Assembly: GCA_017428805.1 (NCBI GenBank)
Contig: JAFRQC010000114.1
Coordinates: 1-8,535 of the forward strand
From: Prevotella sp.
GTDB taxonomy: Bacteria > Bacteroidota > Bacteroidia > Bacteroidales > Bacteroidaceae
Direction of reading: 5' to 3'
DNA: 8,535 nt
In this document: positions 1 to 6,208 of the stretch, in pieces
How the letters are laid out: each line of letters begins with the position of its first letter
How positions within the stretch are numbered: position 1 is the first letter of the stretch
The notes under the pieces: generated by a model
Told to the model about the DNA's origin: nothing
The model's database searches: none
What the model saw: the letters and a program-made list of their open reading frames with translations, nothing else
Translations under genes and position numbers: made by a program

Positions 1-121
1 TGGCCCGTTCGCTGAACTCGTCGAAGCCATAGGGCGTGGGCTTGGCGTTGTTGTATTTCACCAGATTGTCGATTACCTGCTGACAGGCACCGTTGTTGTA
101 ATCACATTCAAAGGAAAGCAT
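1..121 (-). CDS. Threonine aldolase-like PLP enzyme (beta-eliminating lyase family), N-terminal 40 residues only
   Basis: The frame opens with ATG at 121-119 on the minus strand and runs off the left edge without a stop, giving 40 complete codons. The N-terminus MLSFECDYNNGA followed by YGFDEFSERA resembles the start of low-specificity L-threonine aldolase/beta-eliminating lyase family proteins, where a D-x-N-x-G substrate-loop segment is followed about 20 residues later by a YGxD segment. Such enzymes are cytosolic, PLP-dependent, and cleave L-threonine or allo-threonine to glycine and acetaldehyde. The PLP lysine and most of the fold lie outside the window, so the assignment rests on the N-terminus and family recall alone. 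Another fold-type I PLP lyase is possible. The start is supported by a TACCTTTG promoter -7 candidate about 50 bases upstream. The gene is divergent from the phosphatase operon. Confidence 0.6.
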   Translation of the reverse strand, partial: MLSFECDYNNGACQQVIDNLVKYNNAKPTPYGFDEFSERA

Positions 122-171
122 AAATATATATATTTACCATTTACTGATTTTCGATTTACTATTTATGTGTG

Positions 172-202
172 CAAAGGTAGTATATTTACCGCAGATTACA
201 CA
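172..202 (-). promoter_or_regulatory. Candidate Bacteroidetes-type promoter for the threonine aldolase-like gene
   Basis: On the minus strand TACCTTTG (179-172) matches the Bacteroidetes -7 consensus TAnnTTTG exactly. TGTG (202-199), one mismatch from the -33 TTTG, lies exactly 19 bases upstream, within the usual 19-21 base spacing. Transcription would start near 166, leaving a leader of about 45 bases before ATG at 121. The -33-like part lies inside the left arm of the inverted repeat at 188-255. The match is by eye only. Confidence 0.5.
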
Positions 203-255
203 GATTATACAGATTATTTTCATTTTTTTTCTGCGGAATCTGTGTAATCTGCGGT
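188..255. repeat. Perfect 19-bp inverted repeat between divergent genes
   Basis: The left arm 188-206 (core CCGCAGATTACACAGATT) is the exact reverse complement of the right arm 237-255. They are separated by 30 bases that include a further ACAGATTA copy (210-217) and a run of eight T residues (223-230). The arms extend symmetrically into two divergent promoter candidates: eight bases separate each arm from its TAnnTTTG element. The arms resemble dispersed CGCAGATTACACAGATT-type intergenic repeats that I recall from Bacteroidetes genomes, so they may be a mobile or repetitive sequence, a regulator binding site, or a cruciform/hairpin. The existence of the repeat is certain; its role is inferred. 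Confidence 0.9.
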
Positions 256-271
256 TATTTTTGTAAATTTG
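241..271 (+). promoter_or_regulatory. Candidate Bacteroidetes-type promoter for the hydrolase/phosphatase operon
   Basis: TAAATTTG at 264-271 matches the TAnnTTTG -7 consensus exactly, with TGTG (241-244, one mismatch from TTTG) 19 bases upstream. The ATG at 280 is only eight bases beyond the -7 element, so a start site 5-7 bases downstream would give an almost leaderless mRNA. The -33-like bases lie in the right arm of the inverted repeat, a mirror image of the minus-strand promoter. Confidence 0.45.
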
Positions 272-279
272 CACCCGAA

Positions 280-2460
280 ATGATCAAGAAAGTACTTCTG
301 ATATTCCTTATAGGACTCATGGGGACAGTTCCCGTGAGTTCTTCAACAGACATCCTGCCGCCTGCTCCTGATTATGGGGACGCTTCACAGTGGTATATTC
401 ACGACCAGAAGGGCGTTGCCGACATCTTCTATGTGATTTCCACAGAGACGGGCGACCACATGGAGGGTACTGATACCTGCCATTTCGCTAATACCAGGCA
501 TCCCCGTCAACGGGCTCAGATGCTGATGGAGATGGCGGCAGTGGATTCTTTTTATACAGGCAAGTTGAATTATTATTCCCCCTACTATCGTCAGGTTTCC
601 ATGCATGCTTTGACTGATCCGAAACGGTTCCCGGCACGTATGACCAGGGCGATAGAGGATGTGAAAGTGAGTTGGCGGTATTATCTGGAGCACTTTAATC
701 AGGGCCGTCCTTTTATCCTGGCGGGTTACAGTCAGGGTGCTGCCGCCGTGTTGGCGATCATGAAGGAAATGCCCGACAGTATCGCCCGGCGGATGGTGGC
801 ATCATACGTTATCGGTTATAAGGTGACGGCTGGTGACTTGGATGATATCCAGAATCTCCGTCCTGCCAGAGGGGCAACGGATGTCGGTGTGACGGTGTGT
901 TTCAATTCGGTGGCATCACCAGAGGGAGAACTGGCTGCCGTCAGTGGCGGGAACCTGTTGTGTATCAATCCTGTGAATTGGCAAAGAGATACGGTCAGCA
1001 CCTCTTTTATATATAATATGCCGCCGGTAAGGGACACCCTCACCGTGGCTTGCGATCCGGAGCACCATCTGTTGACGGTCAAGGGATTGGATAAACAGGA
1101 GATTCTGCCTGTTATCGGCAAATCCGGCAATTACCATAATTATGAACTGCGATTCTATCATCCCTTTATCCGTCAGAATATGGCAGACCGTGTGGTGGCA
1201 TACCTGAAAGCTGTCAGTTATCAGCCGTCGGTCAAGGAAGAGATATGGGAGGATGTGACTTGTGCGGCTGGTGTAAATAAGGCTTATGTTCCCGCCGTCA
1301 AGAGGACATGGACACCGGCGCCTGACGGTAAGTCGCCGTTTGCTATCATTGCATACGGACGTCACGGTTCTTGCTATCTGGGCAAACCATCAGACTATGA
1401 TGCGCCTCTCAATGTGTTGGCGAAGGCTGACAGTATTGATCGGCTGACACCCTTAGGCAAGAACGTCTTGGATCGTCTGAAGCTGATCCGTAGAGATGCC
1501 AATAACCATTGGGGAGAACTCTCGGAGAAGGGAGCCCGTCAGCAGCGGGAGATCGCCTGGCGGTTGATAGAGCGTGTTCCAGAGATATTCAACAAAGATG
1601 CCTTCCATCTTGGTGCACGCAGTCTGAGGGATACCCGTTCGTTGCTCTCGATGGACCAATTGATGATGCAGGTAGCCAGAGAGTGTCGTACCCGTGTCTA
1701 TCATAATGCCAGCAATGGTTTTGCTTTTTATCTGAATCATCAGGAAGAGAGTCGTCTCCTCATTCATAAAGACTCGCTGGCCAAGGCGGCATTTGAGGCA
1801 TTCTCAAAGAAATACGGGGATGGTGACCGACTGGCGAAGACACTCTTCTCGGATCCGGATTACATTCGTGACCAAGTTGATGTGCAAAAACTGAGTGACC
1901 AGCTCTTCAAGATCGCCGGCAGTATCCAGAATACGAGGTTGGACGGGAAAATATCACTCTACGACTTGTTTACAAAAGATGAGATTTGGCATCAGTGGAA
2001 GAAGCAGAATGCCTGGAACTATGTGAACTACGAGAATTTTAGGAGAGAAGGAGTAAGGAGAGAAGGAGTAAAGGAAGGTCTGGAGCACCGGCTCCTGCGT
2101 CGTCTGCTGCACTTCTCAGATACGGCTCAGACGTTAGGCTCCACGGCTGTCTTCCATATTGCCGATGAGACCAGTTCCCTGCCGTTGGTCAGTCTGATGG
2201 AAATCAATGGCTATGGTATTTCAACAGATGATTTAGAGACACTGGACGAGAAAGGCTGGGCTGACTATCGTATCTGTCCAATGAGTGCCAACCTGCAGTG
2301 GGTTCTCTATCGCAAGGATATGGAAGATCAGGATGTACTGATCAAGGTGTTGCTGAACGGTCAGGAGGCTGCGTTGCCTCTCCCCTCGGAGATGGCGCCT
2401 TATTATCATTTGAGGGATTTTAAAGATTATTATCTGAGAAAGTTGGAATCGTATGAATAG
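280..2460 (+). CDS. Exported DUF3089-type alpha/beta hydrolase fused to a degenerate histidine-phosphatase domain
   Basis: A 726-residue protein. Residues 1-22 (MIKKVLLIFLIGLMG...) form a Sec signal peptide without a lipobox cysteine, so a periplasmic or secreted location is likely; the next Met (14) would destroy this signal, which supports the start at 280. Residues about 25-310 resemble DUF3089 alpha/beta hydrolases: early W-Y-x-H and ADIFYVIST segments, a GYSQG nucleophile elbow with Ser151, and a late GNYHNYE segment (His286) that could carry the catalytic His. Residues about 335-726 resemble histidine phosphatase branch 2 (acid phosphatase/phytase type) and are clearly homologous to the next gene product. 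YGRHG (359-363) keeps the phosphorylated His362, but the following Arg of RHGxR is Cys365, and the proton-donor region reads ADET (628-631), with Asp where the paralogue has His. Phosphatase activity is therefore doubtful. A tandem RREGV-RREGV insertion lies at 588-597. The gene overlaps the next by 8 bases. The substrate is unknown. Confidence 0.8.
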   Translation: MIKKVLLIFLIGLMGTVPVSSSTDILPPAPDYGDASQWYIHDQKGVADIFYVISTETGDHMEGTDTCHFANTRHPRQRAQMLMEMAAVDSFYTGKLNYYSPYYRQVSMHALTDPKRFPARMTRAIEDVKVSWRYYLEHFNQGRPFILAGYSQGAAAVLAIMKEMPDSIARRMVASYVIGYKVTAGDLDDIQNLRPARGATDVGVTVCFNSVASPEGELAAVSGGNLLCINPVNWQRDTVSTSFIYNMPPVRDTLTVACDPEHHLLTVKGLDKQEILPVIGKSGNYHNYELRFYHPFIRQNMADRVVAYLKAVSYQPSVKEEIWEDVTCAAGVNKAYVPAVKRTWTPAPDGKSPFAIIAYGRHGSCYLGKPSDYDAPLNVLAKADSIDRLTPLGKNVLDRLKLIRRDANNHWGELSEKGARQQREIAWRLIERVPEIFNKDAFHLGARSLRDTRSLLSMDQLMMQVARECRTRVYHNASNGFAFYLNHQEESRLLIHKDSLAKAAFEAFSKKYGDGDRLAKTLFSDPDYIRDQVDVQKLSDQLFKIAGSIQNTRLDGKISLYDLFTKDEIWHQWKKQNAWNYVNYENFRREGVRREGVKEGLEHRLLRRLLHFSDTAQTLGSTAVFHIADETSSLPLVSLMEINGYGISTDDLETLDEKGWADYRICPMSANLQWVLYRKDMEDQDVLIKVLLNGQEAALPLPSEMAPYYHLRDFKDYYLRKLESYE
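2041..2070 (+). repeat. Two perfect tandem copies of a 15-base unit inside the first phosphatase-like gene
   Basis: The unit AGGAGAGAAGGAGTA occurs at 2041-2055 and again at 2056-2070, followed by the related AAGGAAGG. It is in frame and encodes RREGV twice (residues 588-597). The paralogous protein has no comparable segment at this point, so this is probably a low-complexity insertion in a surface loop. Confidence 0.9.
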
Positions 2461-3820
2461 TAGACAACGGATGATATGGATGAGACGGATGGTGCCGGCT
2501 GTTCTACTGCTGGTACTTTTCACTTTCTATGTCTCGCTTCTTACTTCTTCGGCTCAGACACCTCTCACCATTATCAAGGCCAATCCCAGTTTCGCAGCCA
2601 GTAATTACAGTATCTATCCCGATACGGCCCTGCCTCGTCTGACACCGGCTCCGGAAGGAAAAGCGCCTTTCTATATCTCGCATTATGGTCGTCATGGTTC
2701 ACGCTATGTCGAGAACCGCAAAGCTTTTGATATTCCTTATAATATGCTCTGTCGTGCTGACAGTATGAACGAGCTCACGGAAACGGGAAAGATGATACTG
2801 AACAACATGCGGGTGATCTTTGCCGATACCGAGAACCACTGGGGCGACCTGACCAGTTACGGACAGAAACAGCATCGTGGCATTGCCCAACGGATGATGG
2901 AACGGTTCCCAGAGGTGTTCAGTGGCGATGCTCATATTGATGCCCGCAGTACGATCGTACCCCGTTGTATCCTTTCGATGGGATCGGCGATGCATGTGAT
3001 GATCAGCAATAATCCCGAATTGCATATCTCGTTGAAAGCCTCTCAGGAAGATATGTGGTATATGAACCATCAGGATCCGCTGTTGCGGAGGAATGGTATG
3101 TCGACGCCAGAGGTGACGAAGGCTTATGATGACTTTATCGAGGAACGGAAGCATAACGAGCGACTGATGCAACTGCTCTTCATCCATCCGGATTCGGTGC
3201 GTGGCGTGGTCAGCGATATCTGGCTGAACTACTACCTGATCAAGATGGGACTCTTCCAGTTGAATACACATCTATATAAAGATACATCTATTACGGATAT
3301 CTTCACGGCCCAGGAGATTTACAAACTTTGGCAATGGGAAAATGTATGGTGGTATGTCTTGTATGGCGCCTGTCCGCTGAATGGGGGGCACCAGCCTTAC
3401 ACCCAACGCTATCTGCTTAAGAAGATCATCGAAGATGCCGATAGCTGCATCCAGTTGGAACGTCCCGGAGTGCAACTGCGATACGGTCATGAGACGGTGC
3501 TCTTACCACTGACTTGTCTGATCGGCATCAACGGCTTCGATCTGGAGACGGACAATCTGAATGAGTTGGAAGAGAAAGGATGGTGGGCATCGAAGGTGTT
3601 CCCCATGGGCTCAAACCTGCAGTTCATCTTCTATCGCAGCGATATCGATGACAAGGATGTGCTTTTCAAGGTGCTGTTGAACGAAAGAGAGGCTACGTTG
3701 CCTATTCCGACAGACGTAGCCCCCTATTATCATTGGAAGGATTTCCGTGAACACTATCTGAAGAAGATCGAGGCCTATGAAGAGTTGCGCAATGACGCAA
3801 GTTCAAAAAAGGGCCAATAG
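2453..3820 (+). CDS. Exported histidine acid phosphatase (histidine phosphatase superfamily, branch 2)
   Basis: A 455-residue protein. The N-terminus has a basic start (MNSRQRMIWMRRM) and a hydrophobic stretch (PAVLLLVLFTFYVSLL), then TSSAQ, consistent with Sec export and cleavage near residue 35; an uncleaved anchor is possible. The catalytic signature YGRHGSRY is at 78-85, with His81 the expected phosphohistidine and Arg80/Arg84 phosphate ligands. A second Arg pair lies in ARSTIVPR (164-171). GHET (345-348) matches the GHDT-type proton-donor motif, with Glu in place of Asp. Family members hydrolyse phosphomonoesters such as phytate or sugar phosphates; the substrate here cannot be told. ATG at 2453 lies in the end of the upstream gene, an 8-base overlap implying co-transcription and probably translational coupling. 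The protein aligns throughout with the C-terminal half of the upstream product, sharing for example VLLN, APYYH and a DF-YL-K-E-YE ending, so the two arose by duplication. The gene converges with argF'. Confidence 0.85.
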   Translation: MNSRQRMIWMRRMVPAVLLLVLFTFYVSLLTSSAQTPLTIIKANPSFAASNYSIYPDTALPRLTPAPEGKAPFYISHYGRHGSRYVENRKAFDIPYNMLCRADSMNELTETGKMILNNMRVIFADTENHWGDLTSYGQKQHRGIAQRMMERFPEVFSGDAHIDARSTIVPRCILSMGSAMHVMISNNPELHISLKASQEDMWYMNHQDPLLRRNGMSTPEVTKAYDDFIEERKHNERLMQLLFIHPDSVRGVVSDIWLNYYLIKMGLFQLNTHLYKDTSITDIFTAQEIYKLWQWENVWWYVLYGACPLNGGHQPYTQRYLLKKIIEDADSCIQLERPGVQLRYGHETVLLPLTCLIGINGFDLETDNLNELEEKGWWASKVFPMGSNLQFIFYRSDIDDKDVLFKVLLNEREATLPIPTDVAPYYHWKDFREHYLKKIEAYEELRNDASSKKGQ

Positions 3821-3825
3821 GCCTT
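3805..3825 (-). terminator. Candidate intrinsic terminator of the ligase-proB-proA-argF' cluster
   Basis: Read on the minus strand, a short hairpin GGCC-TATT-GGCC (3823-3812) is followed by C and six T residues (3810-3805), beginning within a few bases of the argF' stop (3830-3828). The stem is only 4 GC pairs, extendable by two A-T pairs across a bulged C, so it is weak. It overlaps the last codons and stop of the convergent phosphatase gene. No T-tracted hairpin is seen for the plus-strand operon. Confidence 0.4.
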
Positions 3826-3827
3826 GT

Positions 3828-4790
3828 CTATAGGGCTTCGAGCATTCTCTTAATCACCACAGAACAGCTGATCTCACGGTTGGCAGCCTCTGGAATGACG
3901 AGGCTGTTGGGTGATTCAATCACATCGTCGGTGACAATCAGGTTACGGCGGACGGGCAGGCAGTGCATGAACTTACCATTGTTCGTCCACGACATGTGCT
4001 CGGTGTCCACCGTCCACGACATATCCTTGGATGTGATCTTGCCATAGTCGGCAGGATTGGTCACGCCTGGATTACTCCAGTTCTTGGCGTAGATGAAGTC
4101 GGCACCTTCGAAGGCTTTCTTCTGATCATACTCCACACGGGCATTACCGATGAATTTCGGATCAAGCTCATAGCCCTCGGGGTGGGTGATGACGAGATCG
4201 ACATCGGCGGCGTTCATCCACTGGGCGAAGCTGTTGGGCACTGCCTGTGGCAAAGCACGGCAATGGGGTGCCCAGGTCAGCACGACCTTCGGACGCTTGA
4301 CGGTCTTATGCTCCTCGATGGTGATGAGGTCTGCGAAGGCCTGCAAGGGATGCACGGTGGCAGTCTCCATCGCGAAGACGGGACGGCCAGAGTATTTGAT
4401 AAACTGGTTCAGCACCGTCTCGGCATAGTCATACTCACGGTCTGTCAGTCCGGCAAAGGAGCGTACACCGATGAGGTCGCAGTAGCAGCCCATCACGGGG
4501 ATGGCCTCCAGCAGATGCTCACTCTTGTCACCGTCCATGATGACACCACGCTCCGTCTCCAGTTTCCAGGCACCGGCATTGACATCGAGCACGATGACAT
4601 TCATACCTAAGTTCATGGCGGCCTTCTGGGTGGACAGACGGGTACGCAACGAGTTGTTGAAGAAGATCATCATCAGGGTTTTGTTCTTGCCCAGATGCTG
4701 ATACTTATAACGGTCGTTCTTAATCTCAAATGCTTCGGCCATCGCCTTATCCAACGGCCCGATATCCTGTACGTTAATGAATGATTTCAT
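3828..4790 (-). CDS. argF': N-succinyl-L-ornithine carbamoyltransferase (Bacteroidetes ArgF' type)
   Basis: A 320-residue cytosolic enzyme of the aspartate/ornithine carbamoyltransferase superfamily. It transfers the carbamoyl group from carbamoyl phosphate to N-succinylornithine in arginine synthesis. The carbamoyl-phosphate loop reads SLRTRLS (47-53) instead of the STRTR of ordinary ornithine transcarbamylases. The segments NAGAWKLETE, WAPH and LPQAVPNSF and the C-terminal HCLPVRR match the N-acyl-ornithine transcarbamylase branch as I recall it from Bacteroides fragilis. Length (about 318 in B. fragilis) and the ATG at 4790 agree. Residue 90, in the GDK-x-EHLLEAIP segment, is Ser. The family literature describes Pro here in the succinyl enzyme and Glu in the acetyl enzyme of Xanthomonas, with Ser compatible with succinyl specificity. 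The gene follows proA, separated by a 98-base repeat, and its stop lies 7 bases from the convergent phosphatase stop. An acetylornithine substrate is the less likely alternative. Confidence 0.92.
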   Translation of the reverse strand: MKSFINVQDIGPLDKAMAEAFEIKNDRYKYQHLGKNKTLMMIFFNNSLRTRLSTQKAAMNLGMNVIVLDVNAGAWKLETERGVIMDGDKSEHLLEAIPVMGCYCDLIGVRSFAGLTDREYDYAETVLNQFIKYSGRPVFAMETATVHPLQAFADLITIEEHKTVKRPKVVLTWAPHCRALPQAVPNSFAQWMNAADVDLVITHPEGYELDPKFIGNARVEYDQKKAFEGADFIYAKNWSNPGVTNPADYGKITSKDMSWTVDTEHMSWTNNGKFMHCLPVRRNLIVTDDVIESPNSLVIPEAANREISCSVVIKRMLEAL

Positions 4791-4800
4791 ATATTTTTTG

Positions 4801-4898
4801 TTTACAGTTTACAGTTTACGGTTTACAGTTGATTACCTCTGCGGTTGATTCGGTCTCCAGTCATATCATCTGTAAACTGTAAACCGTCAACTGTAAAC
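4801..4898. repeat. 98-base inverted-repeat element, copy A (proA/argF' gap)
   Basis: This element fills almost the whole 114-base gap between proA and argF'. Two 24-base arms (4807-4830 and 4875-4898), built from TTTACAGTT/TTTACGG units, are complementary at 23 of 24 positions and enclose a 44-base loop. An alignable copy lies at 6975-7072 with 5 differences in 98 bases: none in the arms, four clustered at 4845-4854 in the loop and one in the flank at 4806. Transcribed from either strand it could form a long hairpin. It contains no gene. A dispersed intergenic repeat family is the likely identity. Confidence 0.92.
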
Positions 4899-4904
4899 AT
4901 TAAA

Positions 4905-6146
4905 TTACAGTCTCGTTTGTCCTTCACCTTCGATGAGCCATTTGTAGGTGCAGATCTCTTCCAGCGCCATCGGACCACGGGGACCGAGCTTCTGGGTGGA
5001 AATGCCAATCTCTGCACCGAGGCCGAACTGCGCACCGTCGGTAAACGAGGTGGGGACATTCCAATAGACGCAGGCGGCATCGACATGGGCCTGGAACTTT
5101 CGGGCAGTGGCCTCATTCATGGTGATGATGGATTCGCTATGGCCGGAACCGTTGGCATCGATATGGTCTAAGGCCTCGTCGAGCGATGCAACGGTCTTGA
5201 TGGCGAGTTTGTAGTCCATGAACTCCGTGCCGAAGCTGTCCTCGGTGGCATGCTCCAGGTAGGGATACTTACCGCTGAGGGCTGCAAAGGCTTTCTCATC
5301 GGCATAGATGATCACATTCTTCTCTGCCATCTTCTCGCAGAGAGCGGGAAGGTCTGGAAGACGGCTCTCGTGAATGAGCAGGCAGTCGAGGGCGTTGCAG
5401 ACAGAGACGCGACGGGTCTTGGCATTGTTGATAATCGCCTTGCCCATGCCGAGATCACCCTCTTCGTCGAAATAAGTATTCACCACACCGGCACCCGTCT
5501 CAATCACCGGCACCCGGGCGGTATCCCTGACGAAGTCGATGAGCTTACGTCCGCCACGGGGGATGCAGAGATCCACGTAACCCACGGCATTGAGCATTTC
5601 GCCAGTAGCCTCATGGGTGGCGGGCAGCAGGGCGACGACATCAGGGCTGACACCATATTTCTCTAAGATCTCATGGATCAGTGCCACCTCCTCACGGTTG
5701 GAGCAGTCGGCATCCTTGCCGCCTTTCAGCACACAGGCGTTACCACTCTTGAAACAGAGGGAGAAGACGTCGAAGGTCACATTGGGACGGGCCTCGTAGA
5801 TCATGCCGATGACACCGAAGGGCACGCTGACACGGCAGAGACGGAGACCGTTAGGCAGTGTCTTCTGCTTAGTGATGTGTCCTAAGGGCGTGGGCAGGGT
5901 GGCGACGTTGCGCATATCGGAGGCGATGCCTTCCAGACGACTGTCCGTCAGTTGCAGACGGTCGTAGAGGGGATTGTCCTTCGACATCTTGGCCAGGTCC
6001 TGAGCGTTGGCGTCAAGGATCCTTACCTTATTATTAATAATAGCATCGGCAACGGCATTGAGTATCTCGTTGCGCTGCCCGTCGCTCAGCAAGGCCAGGC
6101 TCTTACTGGCGCGCTTCACTCTCTCAAAAGTCTCTTTCAGTTGCAT
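4905..6146 (-). CDS. proA: Gamma-glutamyl phosphate reductase (glutamate-5-semialdehyde dehydrogenase)
   Basis: A 413-residue cytosolic enzyme, close to the usual length of about 415. It reduces gamma-glutamyl phosphate with NADPH to glutamate-5-semialdehyde, the second step of proline synthesis. Family hallmarks are present: the N-terminal helical segment with [13 protein letters not shown], the LPNGL...[17 protein letters not shown] stretch, [11 protein letters not shown], the CIPRGG loop, and VSVCNALD with the catalytic Cys250. The C-terminal [20 protein letters not shown] is also typical. ATG at 6146 begins [20 protein letters not shown], the expected N-terminus, and lies 37 bases after the proB stop. 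ProB and ProA are expected to act as a pair, because the acyl-phosphate intermediate is unstable and is thought to be passed between them. A 98-base repeat follows before argF'. No defect is seen. Confidence 0.97.
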   Translation of the reverse strand: MQLKETFERVKRASKSLALLSDGQRNEILNAVADAIINNKVRILDANAQDLAKMSKDNPLYDRLQLTDSRLEGIASDMRNVATLPTPLGHITKQKTLPNGLRLCRVSVPFGVIGMIYEARPNVTFDVFSLCFKSGNACVLKGGKDADCSNREEVALIHEILEKYGVSPDVVALLPATHEATGEMLNAVGYVDLCIPRGGRKLIDFVRDTARVPVIETGAGVVNTYFDEEGDLGMGKAIINNAKTRRVSVCNALDCLLIHESRLPDLPALCEKMAEKNVIIYADEKAFAALSGKYPYLEHATEDSFGTEFMDYKLAIKTVASLDEALDHIDANGSGHSESIITMNEATARKFQAHVDAACVYWNVPTSFTDGAQFGLGAEIGISTQKLGPRGPMALEEICTYKWLIEGEGQTRL

Positions 6147-6170
6147 AATTCAATCTTTAGAAGTATCTAC

Positions 6171-6208
6171 TTCCCCTCCTGAGTTAGGAGGGGTTAGGGG
6201 TGGTCTGA
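6171..6208. repeat. GC-rich palindromic element, copy 1 (3' end of proB)
   Basis: CCCCTCCT (6173-6180) and AGGAGGGG (6186-6193) form a perfect 8-bp hairpin with a 5-base loop. It is followed by TTAGGGGTGGTCTGA on the plus strand. The 38-base element is identical to the copy at 8228-8264 except for one extra T in the loop. On the minus strand it encodes the last residues of ProB (QTTPNPS) and supplies the TAA stop at 6186-6184. Its hairpin could also act on the proB-proA mRNA. Confidence 0.9.

Noticed and set aside
2443..2453. A Shine-Dalgarno site deciding the start of the second phosphatase gene
   Set aside because: Only loosely purine-rich sequence (GTTGGAA) precedes the ATG, and Bacteroidetes genes generally lack functional SD dependence. 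The start was chosen from the signal peptide and gene overlap instead.
3963..4610. A 215-codon open frame on the plus strand opposite argF'
   Set aside because: The minus strand encodes an unmistakable full-length transcarbamylase; the plus frame is its shadow.
4823..5116. A 97-codon minus-strand frame running through the end of proA and into copy A of the repeat
   Set aside because: It is out of frame with proA, Arg/Ser/Pro-rich, and its tail is simply translated repeat.
6171..6208. Palindromic element as the rho-independent terminator of proB
   Set aside because: The hairpin has no T run on either strand and lies within the proB end, directly before proA. The near-identical copy inside the ligase gene, which must be read through, argues against efficient termination.
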